The translations under genes and the position numbers were made by a program. The notes beneath the pieces were generated by a model. The model ran no database searches. It saw nothing but the letters and a program-made list of their open reading frames with translations, and was not told where the DNA came from. A stretch of 58,578 bases of DNA from Polaromonas sp. (GTDB lineage: Bacteria > Pseudomonadota > Gammaproteobacteria > Burkholderiales > Burkholderiaceae_C): NCBI RefSeq assembly GCF_010365105.1, contig NZ_JAAFGZ010000036.1, forward strand, positions 1 to 58,578, in the 5' to 3' direction. Positions 1 to 10,730 of the stretch are shown one piece after another; the first letter of the stretch is position 1, and each line of letters starts with the position of its first letter.

Positions 1-11
1 GCAAGGAAATT

Positions 12-87
12 TGGCGACCCTACGGGGATTCGAACCCCGGTACCTACCGTGAAAGGGTAGTGTCCTAGGCCTCTAGACGATGGGGTC
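12..87 (-). tRNA. tRNA-Glu (anticodon TTC)
   Basis: The reverse complement folds as a standard 76-nt cloverleaf with encoded CCA end, TTCGAAT T-loop and an anticodon loop reading CTTTCAC, which gives anticodon TTC. It follows tRNA-Ala on the same strand and probably shares its promoter. It lies just downstream of gltX, whose product charges this tRNA. Confidence 0.97.
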
Positions 88-155
88 TTAACCTTGGAAC
101 TTCCGGCGCAGGCTTTTTAATTCCTGCTACAAAAATTTAAAAACTTTCTCGACCT

Positions 156-231
<76 letters not shown>

Positions 232-268
232 TTAGTCACCAATTTCTCAGTAACCTGTCGAGCCTCAA

Positions 269-297
269 ATTATATCGACAAAAATCAGGCTTTTGAA
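269..297 (-). promoter_or_regulatory. Predicted sigma-70 promoter of the tRNA-Ala/tRNA-Glu unit
   Basis: On the minus strand a perfect TATAAT (269-274) lies 17 bp downstream of a TTCAAA hexamer (292-297). The -10 box is about 38 bp before the tRNA-Ala 5' end and just past the gltX stop codon, so the tRNAs can be transcribed independently of gltX. This is sequence inference only. Confidence 0.55.
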
Positions 298-302
298 AAC
301 TT

Positions 303-1697
303 TCAAACTAAATTCAATTTGGCGATAACTTTTTCTCGCGCCATGAGTTCGACCACGGCATCGAGCGACGGCGTTTGCGGCGTTCCCAGAAGCAGAACGC
401 GCACCGGCATCGCCAGTTGCGGCATCTTCAGGCCGGTGTCGAGCAGCACTTGCTTGATGGCTGCGGCAATCGCCGGCCGGTTCCATTCGCAGCTTGAGAG
501 CGCCTGCGACAGCTTTGCCAGCGCGGGCCGCACTGCATCGGTCACATGGGTGCTGATGTCTGCCGGGCTGGCTTCGCCGCCGTTGACCAGCAGCTTGAGC
601 CAGCCGGCCAGTTCGACCAGCGTGCTGCAGCGGTCCTTGAACAGCGCGCAGCCGCGCGCCAGCCAGGCAGGATCGACATCACTCACGCCCTGCTGCGCCA
701 GGAAAGGCTGGACCAGTTCCGCCAGTGTGTCGTCGGCCATGGCTTTCAGATGCTGGGCATTCACCCAGCGCAGTTTGGCTTCGTCGAACTGCGCGGCACT
801 TTTGCCCAGATGGTCGAGGTTGAACCACTGCAAGAACTGCTCACGGCTGAAAATCTCGTCGTCGCCATGGCTCCAGCCCAGGCGCGCCAGGTAGTTCACC
901 ATGGCAGCGGGCAGGTAGCCCTCGGCGGCATATTGCGTCACCGGCTTGGCGCCGTTGCGCTTGCTCATCTTCTCGCCCTGCTCGTTCAGCACGGTCGGCA
1001 GATGGGCGTAGACCGGCACTTCTTTGCCCAGGGCGCGGAAGATGTTGATCTGGCGCGGTGTGTTGTTGACATGGTCGTCGCCGCGAATCACATGCGTGAT
1101 CGCCATGTCCATGTCGTCAACCACGACGCAGAAGTTGTAGGTCGGGGTGCCATCGGGCCGGGCAATCACCAGGTCGTCGAGTTCGTCGTTGCTGATCTCG
1201 ATGCGGCCCTTGACCTTGTCGTCCCAGACCACTGCGCCGCCTTGCGGATTCTTGAAGCGCAGCACCGGCTTCACGCCTTCGGGCATGGCCGGCAGCGTCT
1301 TGCCGGGCTCGGGCCGCCAGGTGCCGTCGTAGCGCGGCTTTTCCTTGGCGGCCATCTGCGCTTCGCGCAGTGCATCGAGTTCGGCCACGCTCATGTAGCA
1401 GGGGTAAACATGGCCAGCGGCCACCATCTCGGCCAGCACCGCCTTGTAGCGCTCCATGCGCTGCATCTGGTAGAACGGGCCTTCGTCGTAGTCCAGGCCG
1501 AGCCAGCGCATGCCTTCGATGATCACATCGACGGCGGCCTGGCTGGAGCGCTCCACGTCGGTGTCCTCGATGCGCAGGATGAAGTCGCCGCCGGTGGCGC
1601 GCGCGAAGGCCCACGGGTACAGCGCCGAGCGGATGTTGCCCAGGTGGATGAAGCCGGTGGGCGAAGGGGCGAAACGGGTTCTTGTTTTTTGTGTCAT
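303..1697 (-). CDS. gltX: Glutamate-tRNA ligase
   Basis: Cytoplasmic class I aminoacyl-tRNA synthetase that attaches glutamate to tRNA-Glu. The 464-aa protein has the N-terminal Rossmann catalytic motif [14 protein letters not shown] (HIGH-class, HLGN form) and the second ATP-binding motif KMSKRNGA near residue 240, followed by a helical anticodon-binding domain. Length is normal for the bacterial enzyme. The ATG overlaps the metZ stop codon by four bases (ATGA), so the two are probably translationally coupled. The cognate tRNA-Glu lies directly downstream. Confidence 0.97.
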   Translation of the reverse strand: MTQKTRTRFAPSPTGFIHLGNIRSALYPWAFARATGGDFILRIEDTDVERSSQAAVDVIIEGMRWLGLDYDEGPFYQMQRMERYKAVLAEMVAAGHVYPCYMSVAELDALREAQMAAKEKPRYDGTWRPEPGKTLPAMPEGVKPVLRFKNPQGGAVVWDDKVKGRIEISNDELDDLVIARPDGTPTYNFCVVVDDMDMAITHVIRGDDHVNNTPRQINIFRALGKEVPVYAHLPTVLNEQGEKMSKRNGAKPVTQYAAEGYLPAAMVNYLARLGWSHGDDEIFSREQFLQWFNLDHLGKSAAQFDEAKLRWVNAQHLKAMADDTLAELVQPFLAQQGVSDVDPAWLARGCALFKDRCSTLVELAGWLKLLVNGGEASPADISTHVTDAVRPALAKLSQALSSCEWNRPAIAAAIKQVLLDTGLKMPQLAMPVRVLLLGTPQTPSLDAVVELMAREKVIAKLNLV

Positions 1698-2908
1698 ATC
1701 AAGCTGTCCAGACCGCGTGCGAGGTCGGCTTTCAAATCGTCAATGTGTTCCAGGCCGGCCGCAAAGCGGATCAGGCCCTGGCCGATGCCCGCCGCCTGGC
1801 GCTGTGCTTCGGTCAGGCGGCCATGCGAGGTGGTTCCAGGGTGGGTGATGATGGACTTGGTGTCGCCCAGGTTGGTGGCAATGCTGACCACCTGCGTGCT
1901 GTTGATCACATGAAAGGCGTTGGTGCGCGCCGTTTCCGCGTCGCTGCCGCGCACGTCAAACGACACCACCGCGCCGCCCAGTCCAGACTGCTGGCGCATC
2001 GCCAGTTCGTGCTGCGGGTGCGACGGCAGGCCGGGGTAATGGACGCGCGTCACGGCCGGATGCGTTTCCAGCCATTGCGCAATGCCCAAGGCCGTGGCGC
2101 TTTGCGCCTGCATGCGGATGCGCAGCGTTTCCAGGCCTTTCAGCACAACCCACGCATTGAAGGGCGCCAGCACCATGCCGGCGGTGCGCACGATCGGGCC
2201 GAACACATCGACGATCAGCTTCGAAGGTCCACAAATCGCGCCCGCCATGACGCGGCCCTGGCCGTCGAGGTACTTGGTGCCCGAATGGATGATCAGGTCG
2301 GCGCCCATCTCGGCTGGCCGCTGCAGCGCGGGCGAGCAGAAACAGTTGTCAACGGCCAGCAGTGCGCCGCCTGCATGCGCTATATCGGCCAGCGCCCGGA
2401 TGTCGCAGACTTCAGTCAGCGGGTTGGTAGGCGTTTCGGCAAACAGCAGTTTGGTATTGGGACGCATCGCCGCGCGCCACTGCGCGATGTCGGTCTGCGA
2501 GACAAACGTGGTCTCGACACCGAACTTGGCGAATTCCTTGGCGAACAGGTTCAGCGTCGAGCCGAACACCGACTGCGAACACACCACATGATCGCCAGCG
2601 CGCAAGAGGCCCATGCCCATCATCAAAATGGCGCCCATGCCGCTCGATGCGGCAATGGCCGCCTCCGTGCCTTCGAGTGCGGCCAACCGCTGCTCGAAGC
2701 CGGCCACCGTCGGGTTCGCCGTGCGCGCATAGGTAAAGCCTTCCTCGGTGCCCGCAAAGCGGCGCGCCGAGGTTTCAGCATCGGGCTGCACAAAGCCGCT
2801 GGTCAGGTACAGCGCTTCGGAGTTCTCGCCGTACTGGCTGCGTTCGACGCCGACACGCACGGCCAGCGTGTCAGGGTGCAGGTTGTCGGGTAGTGCGCGT
2901 TGCGTCAT
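1694..2908 (-). CDS. metZ: O-succinylhomoserine sulfhydrylase (MetZ)
   Basis: PLP-dependent Cys/Met metabolism enzyme, 404 aa, predicted to make homocysteine from O-succinylhomoserine and sulfide in methionine synthesis. The PLP lysine sits in [16 protein letters not shown] near residue 205, and the C-terminus carries the family TTSHGRL segment. The start [17 protein letters not shown] was chosen because it gives family length and lies one base from the purF stop. A longer in-frame start 84 nt upstream would run into purF. It sits in a purF-metZ-gltX run. A cystathionine-gamma-synthase-type specificity cannot be excluded, but the purF neighbourhood is typical of metZ. Confidence 0.92.
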   Translation of the reverse strand: MTQRALPDNLHPDTLAVRVGVERSQYGENSEALYLTSGFVQPDAETSARRFAGTEEGFTYARTANPTVAGFEQRLAALEGTEAAIAASSGMGAILMMGMGLLRAGDHVVCSQSVFGSTLNLFAKEFAKFGVETTFVSQTDIAQWRAAMRPNTKLLFAETPTNPLTEVCDIRALADIAHAGGALLAVDNCFCSPALQRPAEMGADLIIHSGTKYLDGQGRVMAGAICGPSKLIVDVFGPIVRTAGMVLAPFNAWVVLKGLETLRIRMQAQSATALGIAQWLETHPAVTRVHYPGLPSHPQHELAMRQQSGLGGAVVSFDVRGSDAETARTNAFHVINSTQVVSIATNLGDTKSIITHPGTTSHGRLTEAQRQAAGIGQGLIRFAAGLEHIDDLKADLARGLDSLI

Positions 2909-2909
2909 C

Positions 2910-4439
2910 TCAGGCTTCCTGCGGATTGGGCAGTGCCAGGCGCGAAACATCGACGTCGCTGTCCTCGCCAACTCTTTCAGCAGTGTCGGCACGCCCCGAA
3001 TTCATCGCGGCAATGGTCTCGGCCGTCACGTCGCCGGTAACATACACGCCGTCGAAGCAGGACGCGTCAAAGCCATCGAGTTCCGGGTTCAGCGAACGGA
3101 TGGCGCGCTTCATGCCCTCGACATCCTGGTAAATCAGCGCATCGCAGCCGATCACCTGGCGGATTTCTTCAATGCTGCGGTCATGCGCGACCAGTTCACC
3201 CGGCGTCGGCATGTCGATGCCATAGACGTTTGGAAAACGCACCGGCGGCGCAGCGCTGGCCAGATAAACCTTGCGCGCACCGGCGTCGCGTGCCATCTGC
3301 ACGATTTCACGGCTGGTGGTGCCGCGCACGATGGAGTCATCGACCAGCAGCACGTTGCGGCCCTTGAACTCGCTGGCAATCACGTTGAGTTTCTGGCGCA
3401 CCGATTTCTTGCGAACGCCCTGCCCCGGCATGATGAAGGTGCGGCCCACGTAGCGGTTCTTGACAAAGCCTTCGCGGTAGGGAATGCCCAGCAGGTGCGC
3501 CAGCTGGGTGGCGCTGGGTCGGCTGGATTCGGGAATCGGGATGATCACGTCGATGTCGCTCGGCGGCACGGTGGAGACGACCCGCTTGGCCAGCGTTTCA
3601 CCCAGGTTCAGGCGCGCCTGGTAGACCGAAATGCCGTCAAGCACCGAGTCCGGGCGCGCCAGATAAACAAACTCGAAAATGCAGGGCTTGAGCTGGGGGT
3701 TGGCGGCGCACTGTTCGGCATGCACCTTGCCGTCCAGGTTCACATACACGGCTTCGCCAGGCGCAATGTCGCGCTCGAACTGGTGCGCGGTGCCTTCGAG
3801 CGCCACCGATTCGCTGGCCACCATGACGGTTGCGCCGTCTTCGTTCTGGCCATGGCCCATGCACAAGGGGCGAATGCCGAACGGGTCGCGAAACGCCAGC
3901 AGGCCATGGCCGGCAATCAGCGCCACCACGGCATACGAGCCCTTGACACGCTTGTGTACGCCGCGCACGGCGGCAAACACGTCGGCCGGCGTCAGCGGCA
4001 GGCCGCGTGTGGTTTTTTCCAGCTCATGCGCCAGCACGTTGAGCAGCACTTCGGAGTCGCTGTCGGTGTTGATGTGGCGGTGGTCGGTATTGAACAACTC
4101 GGCTTTCAGCTCGGCTGCGTTGGTCAGGTTGCCGTTGTGCGACAAGACCAGGCCGAACGGCGCGTTGACATAGAAGGGCTGCGCTTCGTCCTCGCTGAAG
4201 GCGTTGCCCGCCGTCGGGTAGCGCACCTGGCCCAGCCCGACATTGCCCGGCAGCGCGCGCATGTTGCGGGTGCGGAACACATCGCGCACCATGCCCTTGG
4301 CCTTGTGCATGTAGAACTTGCGTCCCTGCTGGGTGACGATGCCGGCGGCATCCTGGCCACGGTGCTGCAGCAGCAGCAGCCCGTCGTAAATCAGCTGATT
4401 GACCGGAGCCCGGCTGACGATTCCAACTATTCCGCACAT
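2910..4439 (-). CDS. purF: Amidophosphoribosyltransferase
   Basis: First committed enzyme of de novo purine synthesis: glutamine plus PRPP gives phosphoribosylamine. The 509-aa protein starts MCGIVGIV, so Cys2 is the Ntn-type glutaminase nucleophile after Met removal. The phosphoribosyltransferase domain carries the PRPP loop VLLVDDSIVRGTTSREIV near residue 365. It is full length and lies between cvpA and metZ, a conserved order in many Burkholderiales. Confidence 0.97.
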   Translation of the reverse strand: MCGIVGIVSRAPVNQLIYDGLLLLQHRGQDAAGIVTQQGRKFYMHKAKGMVRDVFRTRNMRALPGNVGLGQVRYPTAGNAFSEDEAQPFYVNAPFGLVLSHNGNLTNAAELKAELFNTDHRHINTDSDSEVLLNVLAHELEKTTRGLPLTPADVFAAVRGVHKRVKGSYAVVALIAGHGLLAFRDPFGIRPLCMGHGQNEDGATVMVASESVALEGTAHQFERDIAPGEAVYVNLDGKVHAEQCAANPQLKPCIFEFVYLARPDSVLDGISVYQARLNLGETLAKRVVSTVPPSDIDVIIPIPESSRPSATQLAHLLGIPYREGFVKNRYVGRTFIMPGQGVRKKSVRQKLNVIASEFKGRNVLLVDDSIVRGTTSREIVQMARDAGARKVYLASAAPPVRFPNVYGIDMPTPGELVAHDRSIEEIRQVIGCDALIYQDVEGMKRAIRSLNPELDGFDASCFDGVYVTGDVTAETIAAMNSGRADTAERVGEDSDVDVSRLALPNPQEA

Positions 4440-4495
4440 GGTGTGTTACTCATGGTGTGTTGATTTCTCAACGTAAAGACAAAACAACAAAACAA

Positions 4496-4981
4496 TCAAC
4501 CCAGAAACCTTGCAAAGGGCTCCGGCAGCAGCGGCTTCAGGCTGGCAAGCGCCGCCGTCAGCGCTTGTGCCCCGGTGGACTCCTGCCACCAGTCGCTGGA
4601 CTTGAGCGCCGTCATGTCAATCACGACGGTGGCGGCCAGCAGCAGGATCATGCCGCGCAGCATGCCGAACGCCGCACCCAGCGTGCGGTCCACAGGCCGC
4701 AGGCCGATGGCGTCCACCAGCCGTTTCAACAAGGCGGCCAGCAAACCGGCCGCAAACAGCGCGGCGATGAAGACGAGAACGAAAGCGGCTGCATAACGCA
4801 TCGGCTCGGTGGCCGACGGCCAGGGAAGCAGCAGCGCCACCTGCGGCGCAAACCATTGCGCGGCATAAAAAGAAACCGCCCAGCCCAGCAACGACAGCAC
4901 TTCATAAACCAGCCCGCGCCAGGCACCCAGCAACAGGGAAAAAAACAAAACCCCCGCCAAAATCCAGTCAAGCGTCATCAC
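4496..4981 (-). CDS. cvpA: CvpA family membrane protein
   Basis: A 161-aa inner-membrane protein with about four hydrophobic segments (roughly residues 5-22, 27-50, 60-85 and 100-120) and the typical opening MMTLDWILAGVLFFSLLLGAWRG cut short here by its first transmembrane helix. The family is named for colicin V production; its molecular function is not settled. The position immediately upstream of purF matches the classical cvpA-purF arrangement. The gap to purF is 56 bp, AT-rich and without a clear terminator. Confidence 0.9.
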   Translation of the reverse strand: MMTLDWILAGVLFFSLLLGAWRGLVYEVLSLLGWAVSFYAAQWFAPQVALLLPWPSATEPMRYAAAFVLVFIAALFAAGLLAALLKRLVDAIGLRPVDRTLGAAFGMLRGMILLLAATVVIDMTALKSSDWWQESTGAQALTAALASLKPLLPEPFARFLG

Positions 4982-4997
4982 AGCGCCGCACTCAAGA

Positions 4998-5933
4998 CTA
5001 GAAACTCAGGATGGCAACCGGCAAATCAAGTGCCCTGATCTTGTTCACCGCCCTTTCAGCCTCGGCCTTGTTGGCAAAGGGCCCAACGCGAACCCGAACG
5101 CGCTTGCCGTCCTTGGTGTCTGCCACCTGGGTGTAGGTGTTGAGGCCGGCCTTTTCCAGCTTGCGGCGTGTTTCCTCGGCCTTGGCGGCATCGGCAAAAG
5201 CACCCACCTGCACCACCATGCGGCCCTTGGTTTCAGCGGCAGCGGCCTTGGTTTCTTCGGTGGCCACCGGCTTGGTCGGCGCCGCTACCTTGGGGGGCAG
5301 CGCTGCAGGCCTGGCGTTGAGCAGCGCCATCGCCCGTGCGCCGTCGTCGCTTGAAGGAGCCGGCTTGACGGGCTCGGGCTTGACAACCGGCCGAGCTTCA
5401 ACTTTTTCGACGGGCCTGGGTTCCGGCTTGGGTTCCGGTTTGGCTTCGGGCTTGGGTTCCGGACGCGGCTTGGCCTCTGGCCGGACTTCAGCTTTCGCCT
5501 CTTGCCGGGGCTCCGGCTTTACTTCTTTTTTAATAGCTGGAGAAGCAGGCTCAGCAAGCGGTGGTGCGGGTTTTGACGAGTAAATCTCTTCGGTGGGCGA
5601 CAAGCTGGCGGCCGCCGTCACCGTCTGCGCTGCAGTCGCGGTCGTTTTGGCCGGTGCAGGCGCAGTGGCCACCGCAGGCGCAGGCGCGGGAACCACCAGC
5701 GGCTTGAGGGCATTTTTTCCCGGAATTTCAATCGGAATGTCGACGTCCACCGGGCGTGGCTGGGTTTCGAACAGGATTGGAAAGCCGACGACGCCCAGCA
5801 GCACCAGCACCGATGCACCGATCAGCCGGTGCTTGGCGCGCTTGCGCAGCACTTCCACGCTTTGCGCCTGGGTGGCTGAACCGGCAGGAGGGGTTGGACT
5901 GGCGTCGCCCCGGCGGAACTTGAAAAACGGCAT
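4998..5933 (-). CDS. SPOR-domain membrane protein (DedD-like)
   Basis: A 311-aa cell-envelope protein. It has a cytoplasmic N-terminus, one transmembrane helix near residues 37-55, a long Pro/Ala/Lys/Glu linker with KPEP-type repeats (about 120-190), and a C-terminal SPOR domain (about 235-311, beginning MVVQVGAFADAAKAEETRRKL). SPOR domains bind denuded septal peptidoglycan, so a role at the division site is expected. The place between folC and cvpA is that of dedD in other Proteobacteria. A 54-bp dispersed element lies antisense within the linker. Confidence 0.88.
   Translation of the reverse strand: MPFFKFRRGDASPTPPAGSATQAQSVEVLRKRAKHRLIGASVLVLLGVVGFPILFETQPRPVDVDIPIEIPGKNALKPLVVPAPAPAVATAPAPAKTTATAAQTVTAAASLSPTEEIYSSKPAPPLAEPASPAIKKEVKPEPRQEAKAEVRPEAKPRPEPKPEAKPEPKPEPRPVEKVEARPVVKPEPVKPAPSSDDGARAMALLNARPAALPPKVAAPTKPVATEETKAAAAETKGRMVVQVGAFADAAKAEETRRKLEKAGLNTYTQVADTKDGKRVRVRVGPFANKAEAERAVNKIRALDLPVAILSF
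5521..5574 (+). repeat. 54-bp dispersed element, copy 1 (antisense inside the SPOR gene)
   Basis: Plus-strand copy with TTAATAGCTGG at positions 10-20 of the element, GC at 25-26, AGC at 37-39 and TTT at 52-54, matching the spacing of the other copies. It runs opposite to the host gene and encodes part of its low-complexity linker. Confidence 0.6.
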
Positions 5934-6020
5934 GGTGTGTATGGAATCCGTTGAGGGCCAGGTAGGGGTGGCAGACCGCTTGCCGTTCTGGCGCAGGCGG
6001 TGGCTCCGGTTGATTCGGCC

Positions 6021-7331
6021 TCAGGCCGAAAAGTGTGGCGCGGAAAAACGCGGCACGCCGTTCTTGAGGATTCCGCCCACGGTGTAGAACGAGCCAAAGA
6101 CGACGATTCTATCAGTGGGGTTTGCCGCCTTGACAGCTGCCTGCAATGCTGAGTCGGGGCTTTTGTAAGCACTGGCTGTCGCGTCTGTCCGGGTGTTGCC
6201 AGCCTGCCAGGCGGCGCACAGCGCCTCGCCGGTGGCCGCACGCGGCGTCGGCAGGTCGGTGAAATACCACTTGTCGACCAGCGGGCCGATGCGCGCCAGC
6301 ATGGGGCCGACGTCCTTGTCAGCCATGGCGCCAAACACCGCATGCGTGCACGGATAAAAACCCATGGCGTCAAGGTTTTCGGTCAGCGCGGCCACCGAAT
6401 GCGGGTTGTGCGCCACGTCAAGCACCAGCGTTGGCTGGCCGGGAATGATCTGGAAGCGTCCCGGCAGTTCGACCAGCGACAGGCCGTTGCGCACTGCCTG
6501 CGCGGTGATGGGCAGCCGGTCGCGCAGCGCCGTCAGCGCCGCCAGCACGCCCGAGGCATTGACCAGCTGGTTGGCGCCGCGCAGTGCCGGATAGGCCAGT
6601 CCGGCATAGCGCCGACCGCGGCCGGCCCAGCTCCACTGGAGCTTGTCACCCGAGAAATTGAAGTCGTTGCCAAAGCGCCACAGGTCGGCGCCCAGGGCGG
6701 TCGCATGGTCCAGCACGCTTTGCGGCGGCACCGGGTCGCTGACGACGACGGGCCGGCCGGCGCGCATGATGCCGGCTTTCTCGAAACCGATGGCTTCCCG
6801 GGTCTGCCCGAGCAATTCCATGTGGTCCAGGTCGATGCTGGTGATGACGGCGCAGTCGGCGTCCAGGATGTTGACGGCGTCGAGCCGGCCGCCCAGGCCG
6901 ACTTCCAGGATCACCACGTCGAGCTTTGCATTGGCCAGCAACTGCAGGATGGCCAGGGTGGTGAATTCGAAGTAGGTCAGCGAGATTTCATTGCCATTTT
7001 GGCTTCTTGCGCTTTCCACACGTGCGAAGTTTGCTATTAAATCCGTAGCGCCGACAATATCGCCGCGCACCCGGCAGCGCTCCTCGAAATGCACCAGGTG
7101 CGGCGAGGTGTAGACGCCGGTCCGGTAGCCGGCTTCCATCAGGATGGCTTCGAGCATGGCGCAGGTCGAGCCCTTGCCGTTGGTACCGGCCACGGTGATG
7201 ACCGGGCAGTCAAACTTCAGCCCCATGCGTTCGGCGACGGTCCGGACGCGGTCCAGGCCCATGTCGATGCTTGTCGGGTGCAGGCGCTCGCAATGCGCCA
7301 GCCAGTCGTCCAAAGTAGTCAGATTTTGCAT
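6021..7331 (-). CDS. folC: Bifunctional folylpolyglutamate synthase / dihydrofolate synthase
   Basis: Mur-ligase-family cytoplasmic enzyme that adds glutamate to dihydropteroate and folates. The 436-aa protein has the P-loop GTNGKGST near residue 50 and a Mur ligase C-terminal domain (about 290-425). Start MQNLTTLDDWL was chosen because it gives the family N-terminus; ATG 12 nt upstream (MRIS) is possible, and longer frames enter the next gene. A 54-bp element is inserted in frame and encodes about residues 95-112 (ATDLIANFARVESARSQN). The SPOR gene follows after 87 bp. Confidence 0.95.
   Translation of the reverse strand: MQNLTTLDDWLAHCERLHPTSIDMGLDRVRTVAERMGLKFDCPVITVAGTNGKGSTCAMLEAILMEAGYRTGVYTSPHLVHFEERCRVRGDIVGATDLIANFARVESARSQNGNEISLTYFEFTTLAILQLLANAKLDVVILEVGLGGRLDAVNILDADCAVITSIDLDHMELLGQTREAIGFEKAGIMRAGRPVVVSDPVPPQSVLDHATALGADLWRFGNDFNFSGDKLQWSWAGRGRRYAGLAYPALRGANQLVNASGVLAALTALRDRLPITAQAVRNGLSLVELPGRFQIIPGQPTLVLDVAHNPHSVAALTENLDAMGFYPCTHAVFGAMADKDVGPMLARIGPLVDKWYFTDLPTPRAATGEALCAAWQAGNTRTDATASAYKSPDSALQAAVKAANPTDRIVVFGSFYTVGGILKNGVPRFSAPHFSA
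6996..7049 (-). repeat. 54-bp dispersed element, copy 2 (in frame inside folC)
   Basis: Sense to folC. Codons read GCT ACG GAT TTA ATA GCA at the start and GCA at codon 9, AGC at codon 13. The last codon is AAT rather than TTT. The reading frame is the same as in the copies inside pepN and the acyl-CoA synthetase. Confidence 0.65.
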
Positions 7332-7380
7332 AGAGATGCGCATTGTCGCGCAAGGCGCAATACCCGTGTTCGGAAGCGTT

Positions 7381-8430
<1,050 letters not shown>

Positions 8431-8443
8431 CTAGCTAGCCAAA

Positions 8444-8497
8444 GCTACACAATCAATAGCTGCTTGTGCCCGTGGATATTGCGCAAAGCCACTATTT
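8444..8497 (+). repeat. 54-bp dispersed element, copy 3 (intergenic)
   Basis: Lies between the divergent pip and ArsC-like genes. GCTACA opens the copy, ATAGCT is at 13-18, GCC at codon 9, TGC at codon 13 and TTT at codon 18. It ends 26 bp before the ArsC-like start codon, so it forms most of that gene's upstream region. A short AGCTAGCT tract lies just in front. Confidence 0.8.
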
Positions 8498-8523
8498 CTT
8501 AATAAAAACCTGAAAGCGACGAC

Positions 8524-8868
8524 ATGACCATTCTGTACGGCATTTCAAACTGCGACACCGTCAAAAAAGCCCGCACCTGGCTTGCGGAACACGGACAGGA
8601 GCACGTCTTTCATGACTTCAAAAAGCAGGGCGTTCCTCCGGAGCAACTGGCGCAGTGGGTGCGCGCCGCCGGCTGGGAAAAGCTGCTGAACCGCAAGGGC
8701 ACGACATGGCGAAAGCTCGATGCGGCCACGCAGGCCGCCGTGGTCGATGCGGAAAGCGCCGAAACCCTGATGCGCGCCAGCCCGAGCGTGATCAAGCGGC
8801 CAGTGATGGACTGGGGCCCGGACATCACGGTCGGCTTTGATGCCGCCGACTGGGCCGGGCGGGTTTGA
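8524..8868 (+). CDS. ArsC/Spx-family (YffB-like) reductase-fold protein
   Basis: A 114-aa thioredoxin-fold protein beginning MTILYGISNCDTVKKARTWL, with Cys10 in the place of the ArsC catalytic cysteine and the C-terminal SPSVIKRPV segment shared by ArsC, Spx and YffB. Length and the CDTVKKA motif favour the YffB/Spx-like branch over true arsenate reductase. Probable glutathione-linked thiol function, substrate unknown. It is transcribed divergently from pip and stands alone. Confidence 0.85.
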   Translation: MTILYGISNCDTVKKARTWLAEHGQEHVFHDFKKQGVPPEQLAQWVRAAGWEKLLNRKGTTWRKLDAATQAAVVDAESAETLMRASPSVIKRPVMDWGPDITVGFDAADWAGRV

Positions 8869-9036
8869 GCCGGTCCGGCTGCGTTGGCAGGTCACCAGCT
8901 TTACAGTGTTGAAACCGAACTTTGTGCCTCGAAACAGGTCGAATTCACTAAAATCTGGAGTTTCCGGAAGTCCGAAGACACAGCATTTGCCACAACGCAT
9001 TTGCACGATGGGCGAGTTGAATTAAAAGGCCTGGCT

Positions 9037-9795
9037 ATGAAAAACACCTTCATCAAAACCTGCATCGGTTCCGCAGTCACGGCTGCCGCCATGGCATCGG
9101 CGCCTGCATCGGCCATGGACATCCTGGCACGCGTCATCTCCAGCACGCCAGTGGTTCAGCAAGTGGCCGTGCCGCGCCAGGTGTGCAGCAATGAAGCCGT
9201 CGTGGTGCAGTCGCCCCGGTCGGGCGCAGGCGCCCTGATGGGTGCCATCGCCGGCGGCGCGGCGGGCAATGCGATCGGCAACGGCGGCGGCCGGGCGGCG
9301 GCCACCATGATCGGCCTGGTCGGCGGTGCGATGCTGGGCGACCGCATCGAAGGCCCGAACAACCAGTTGCAAAACGTCCAGCGCTGCAGCACGCAGACGT
9401 TTTATGAAAACCGCGCCAGCTATTTCAACGTGGTGTACGAATACCAGGGCACGCAGTACAGCGCGCAAATGCCCACCGACCCGGGACTGCATGTGCGCCT
9501 GAATGTCTCGCCGGTCGGCGCCATCGAAGCCGCGCCGCAGCCTTTCCAGTCGCCGCCGCAAAGCTATTACCCGCCGGCGCAAGTGCAGCCGCAGCCGGTT
9601 TATGTGCAACCTCAGCCTGTCTACGTGCAGCCGCAGCCGGTTTACGTACAGCCGGTGATGACGGCACCGGTCTACGAACCGGCCTATTACGCCCCCCGCC
9701 CCTACTACGCCCCGTATTACCCGCCCATCGGCCTGTCGCTCAACTTTGGCTACAGCCGGGGCTTTGGCGGCGGGCATCGAGGCCACTGGCGCTGA
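9037..9795 (+). CDS. Glycine-zipper (17 kDa surface antigen-like) secreted protein
   Basis: A 252-aa protein with a signal peptide (MKNTFIKTCIGSAVTAAAM...ASA), a glycine-zipper stretch at about 65-105 (ALMGAIAGGAAGNAIGNGGG), a central domain of the 17 kDa surface antigen type, and a Pro/Gln/Tyr-rich tail with three tandem VYVQPQP units. Likely outer-membrane or periplasmic; the function is unknown. Start chosen at the ATG preceding the signal peptide. An upstream in-frame extension lacks a signal sequence. It is monocistronic with a strong terminator. Confidence 0.82.
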   Translation: MKNTFIKTCIGSAVTAAAMASAPASAMDILARVISSTPVVQQVAVPRQVCSNEAVVVQSPRSGAGALMGAIAGGAAGNAIGNGGGRAAATMIGLVGGAMLGDRIEGPNNQLQNVQRCSTQTFYENRASYFNVVYEYQGTQYSAQMPTDPGLHVRLNVSPVGAIEAAPQPFQSPPQSYYPPAQVQPQPVYVQPQPVYVQPQPVYVQPVMTAPVYEPAYYAPRPYYAPYYPPIGLSLNFGYSRGFGGGHRGHWR

Positions 9796-9815
9796 ATTTT
9801 TTATCCTGAAAACAA

Positions 9816-9845
9816 AAAGGGACGCTCCCGTGAGCGTCCCTTTTT
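9816..9845. terminator. Bidirectional Rho-independent terminator
   Basis: A GGGACGCTC/GAGCGTCCC stem with a short CCGT-type loop is flanked by an A-run on the left and a T-run on the right. It can therefore stop the plus-strand glycine-zipper gene and the minus-strand anti-sigma gene. Confidence 0.9.
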
Positions 9846-9889
9846 AACGTTTGGCCTTATGTTGCACCAGCCCAGCGGCCGGGCTCAGG

Positions 9890-10675
9890 CTATTCAGGCG
9901 TCCTGATCAGCGCGCCCTTGAACAGGATCGGCCCGGTGGCCGCTGTTCCGGCCGGCACGCCACCCTTGGGTTCGAGCGTGATGGCCAGCACGGGCGATCG
10001 GCGGATGTCGCTGTCGGCAGCGGTCAGCTGGACCACCGCGTCGCCGCTCATCACGCCCAGCGACTTGGCCGGCGCGCCCGGCGGCAAGGCCCACAGTTCG
10101 AGCGACTTGTCGGGCTGCTCGCGGAAATCGCCCACGCGTTTGAGCATCAATTTCTGGCTCTTGGGGTCAAACGTCACCAGGATCGATGCATTGGCCTTGT
10201 CGTCTGCCAGCACGGCGACGTATTCAATGGCCGGGGTGTTTGTAAGTTTGGCGCTGAGTTCCTGCACCTGTCCGCTCAGCTGCCGGGTGAAATTCACGCC
10301 GGTCACCACGGCCAGCAGGGTCGCAAACGCGCCCGCTGCGGTGGCGCCGCGCCACAGGCCCAGGCTGGACCACCAGCGGCCCCCGGCAGGCGCTGGCACG
10401 GCAGGTACGTTTCGGGCCGCCTGCATGGCGTGGGCCTGTTTTTCTGCATGGATGAGGTTTTCGATACGCTTCCAGACCACCGGGCTGGGCGCCACTTCAG
10501 GCTGCAGTTCGGCCACCGATGCCAGCCGGCTTTGCCAGATCAGCGCGGTCACGCGCAAGGTCGCGTTGTCACGCGCCAGGGTTTCAAAGCGGCGCCGCGC
10601 GCCACCGCGCAAGGTGCCCAAGGCGTAGCTGGCGGCCAGTTGATCCATCAAGCCGGGATTTTTATGGATATTCAT
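9890..10675 (-). CDS. Anti-sigma factor, RskA-like
   Basis: A 261-aa membrane protein. It has a cytoplasmic N-terminal anti-sigma region (DQLAASYALGTLRGGARRRFE, about 11-31), one transmembrane segment at about 108-126, and a periplasmic C-terminal RskA-type domain (about 145-255, with LELWALPPGAPAKSLGV). Predicted to hold the ECF sigma factor encoded just upstream and release it on an envelope signal. Cognate sigma and anti-sigma genes usually abut; here 256 bp with two GC-rich repeats separates them. Confidence 0.86.
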   Translation of the reverse strand: MNIHKNPGLMDQLAASYALGTLRGGARRRFETLARDNATLRVTALIWQSRLASVAELQPEVAPSPVVWKRIENLIHAEKQAHAMQAARNVPAVPAPAGGRWWSSLGLWRGATAAGAFATLLAVVTGVNFTRQLSGQVQELSAKLTNTPAIEYVAVLADDKANASILVTFDPKSQKLMLKRVGDFREQPDKSLELWALPPGAPAKSLGVMSGDAVVQLTAADSDIRRSPVLAITLEPKGGVPAGTAATGPILFKGALIRTPE

Positions 10676-10730
10676 GAAGCTGTTTCAAAAAAAGGCGCAC
10701 GCCAACCGGCAGGCGAAGGAGCTGCGCTCC

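Noticed and set aside
546..4463. Long plus-strand open frames opposite gltX, metZ and purF (up to about 570 codons)
   Set aside because: They are antisense to well-conserved enzymes, have no family resemblance or ribosome-binding sites, and arise from GC-rich third codon positions.
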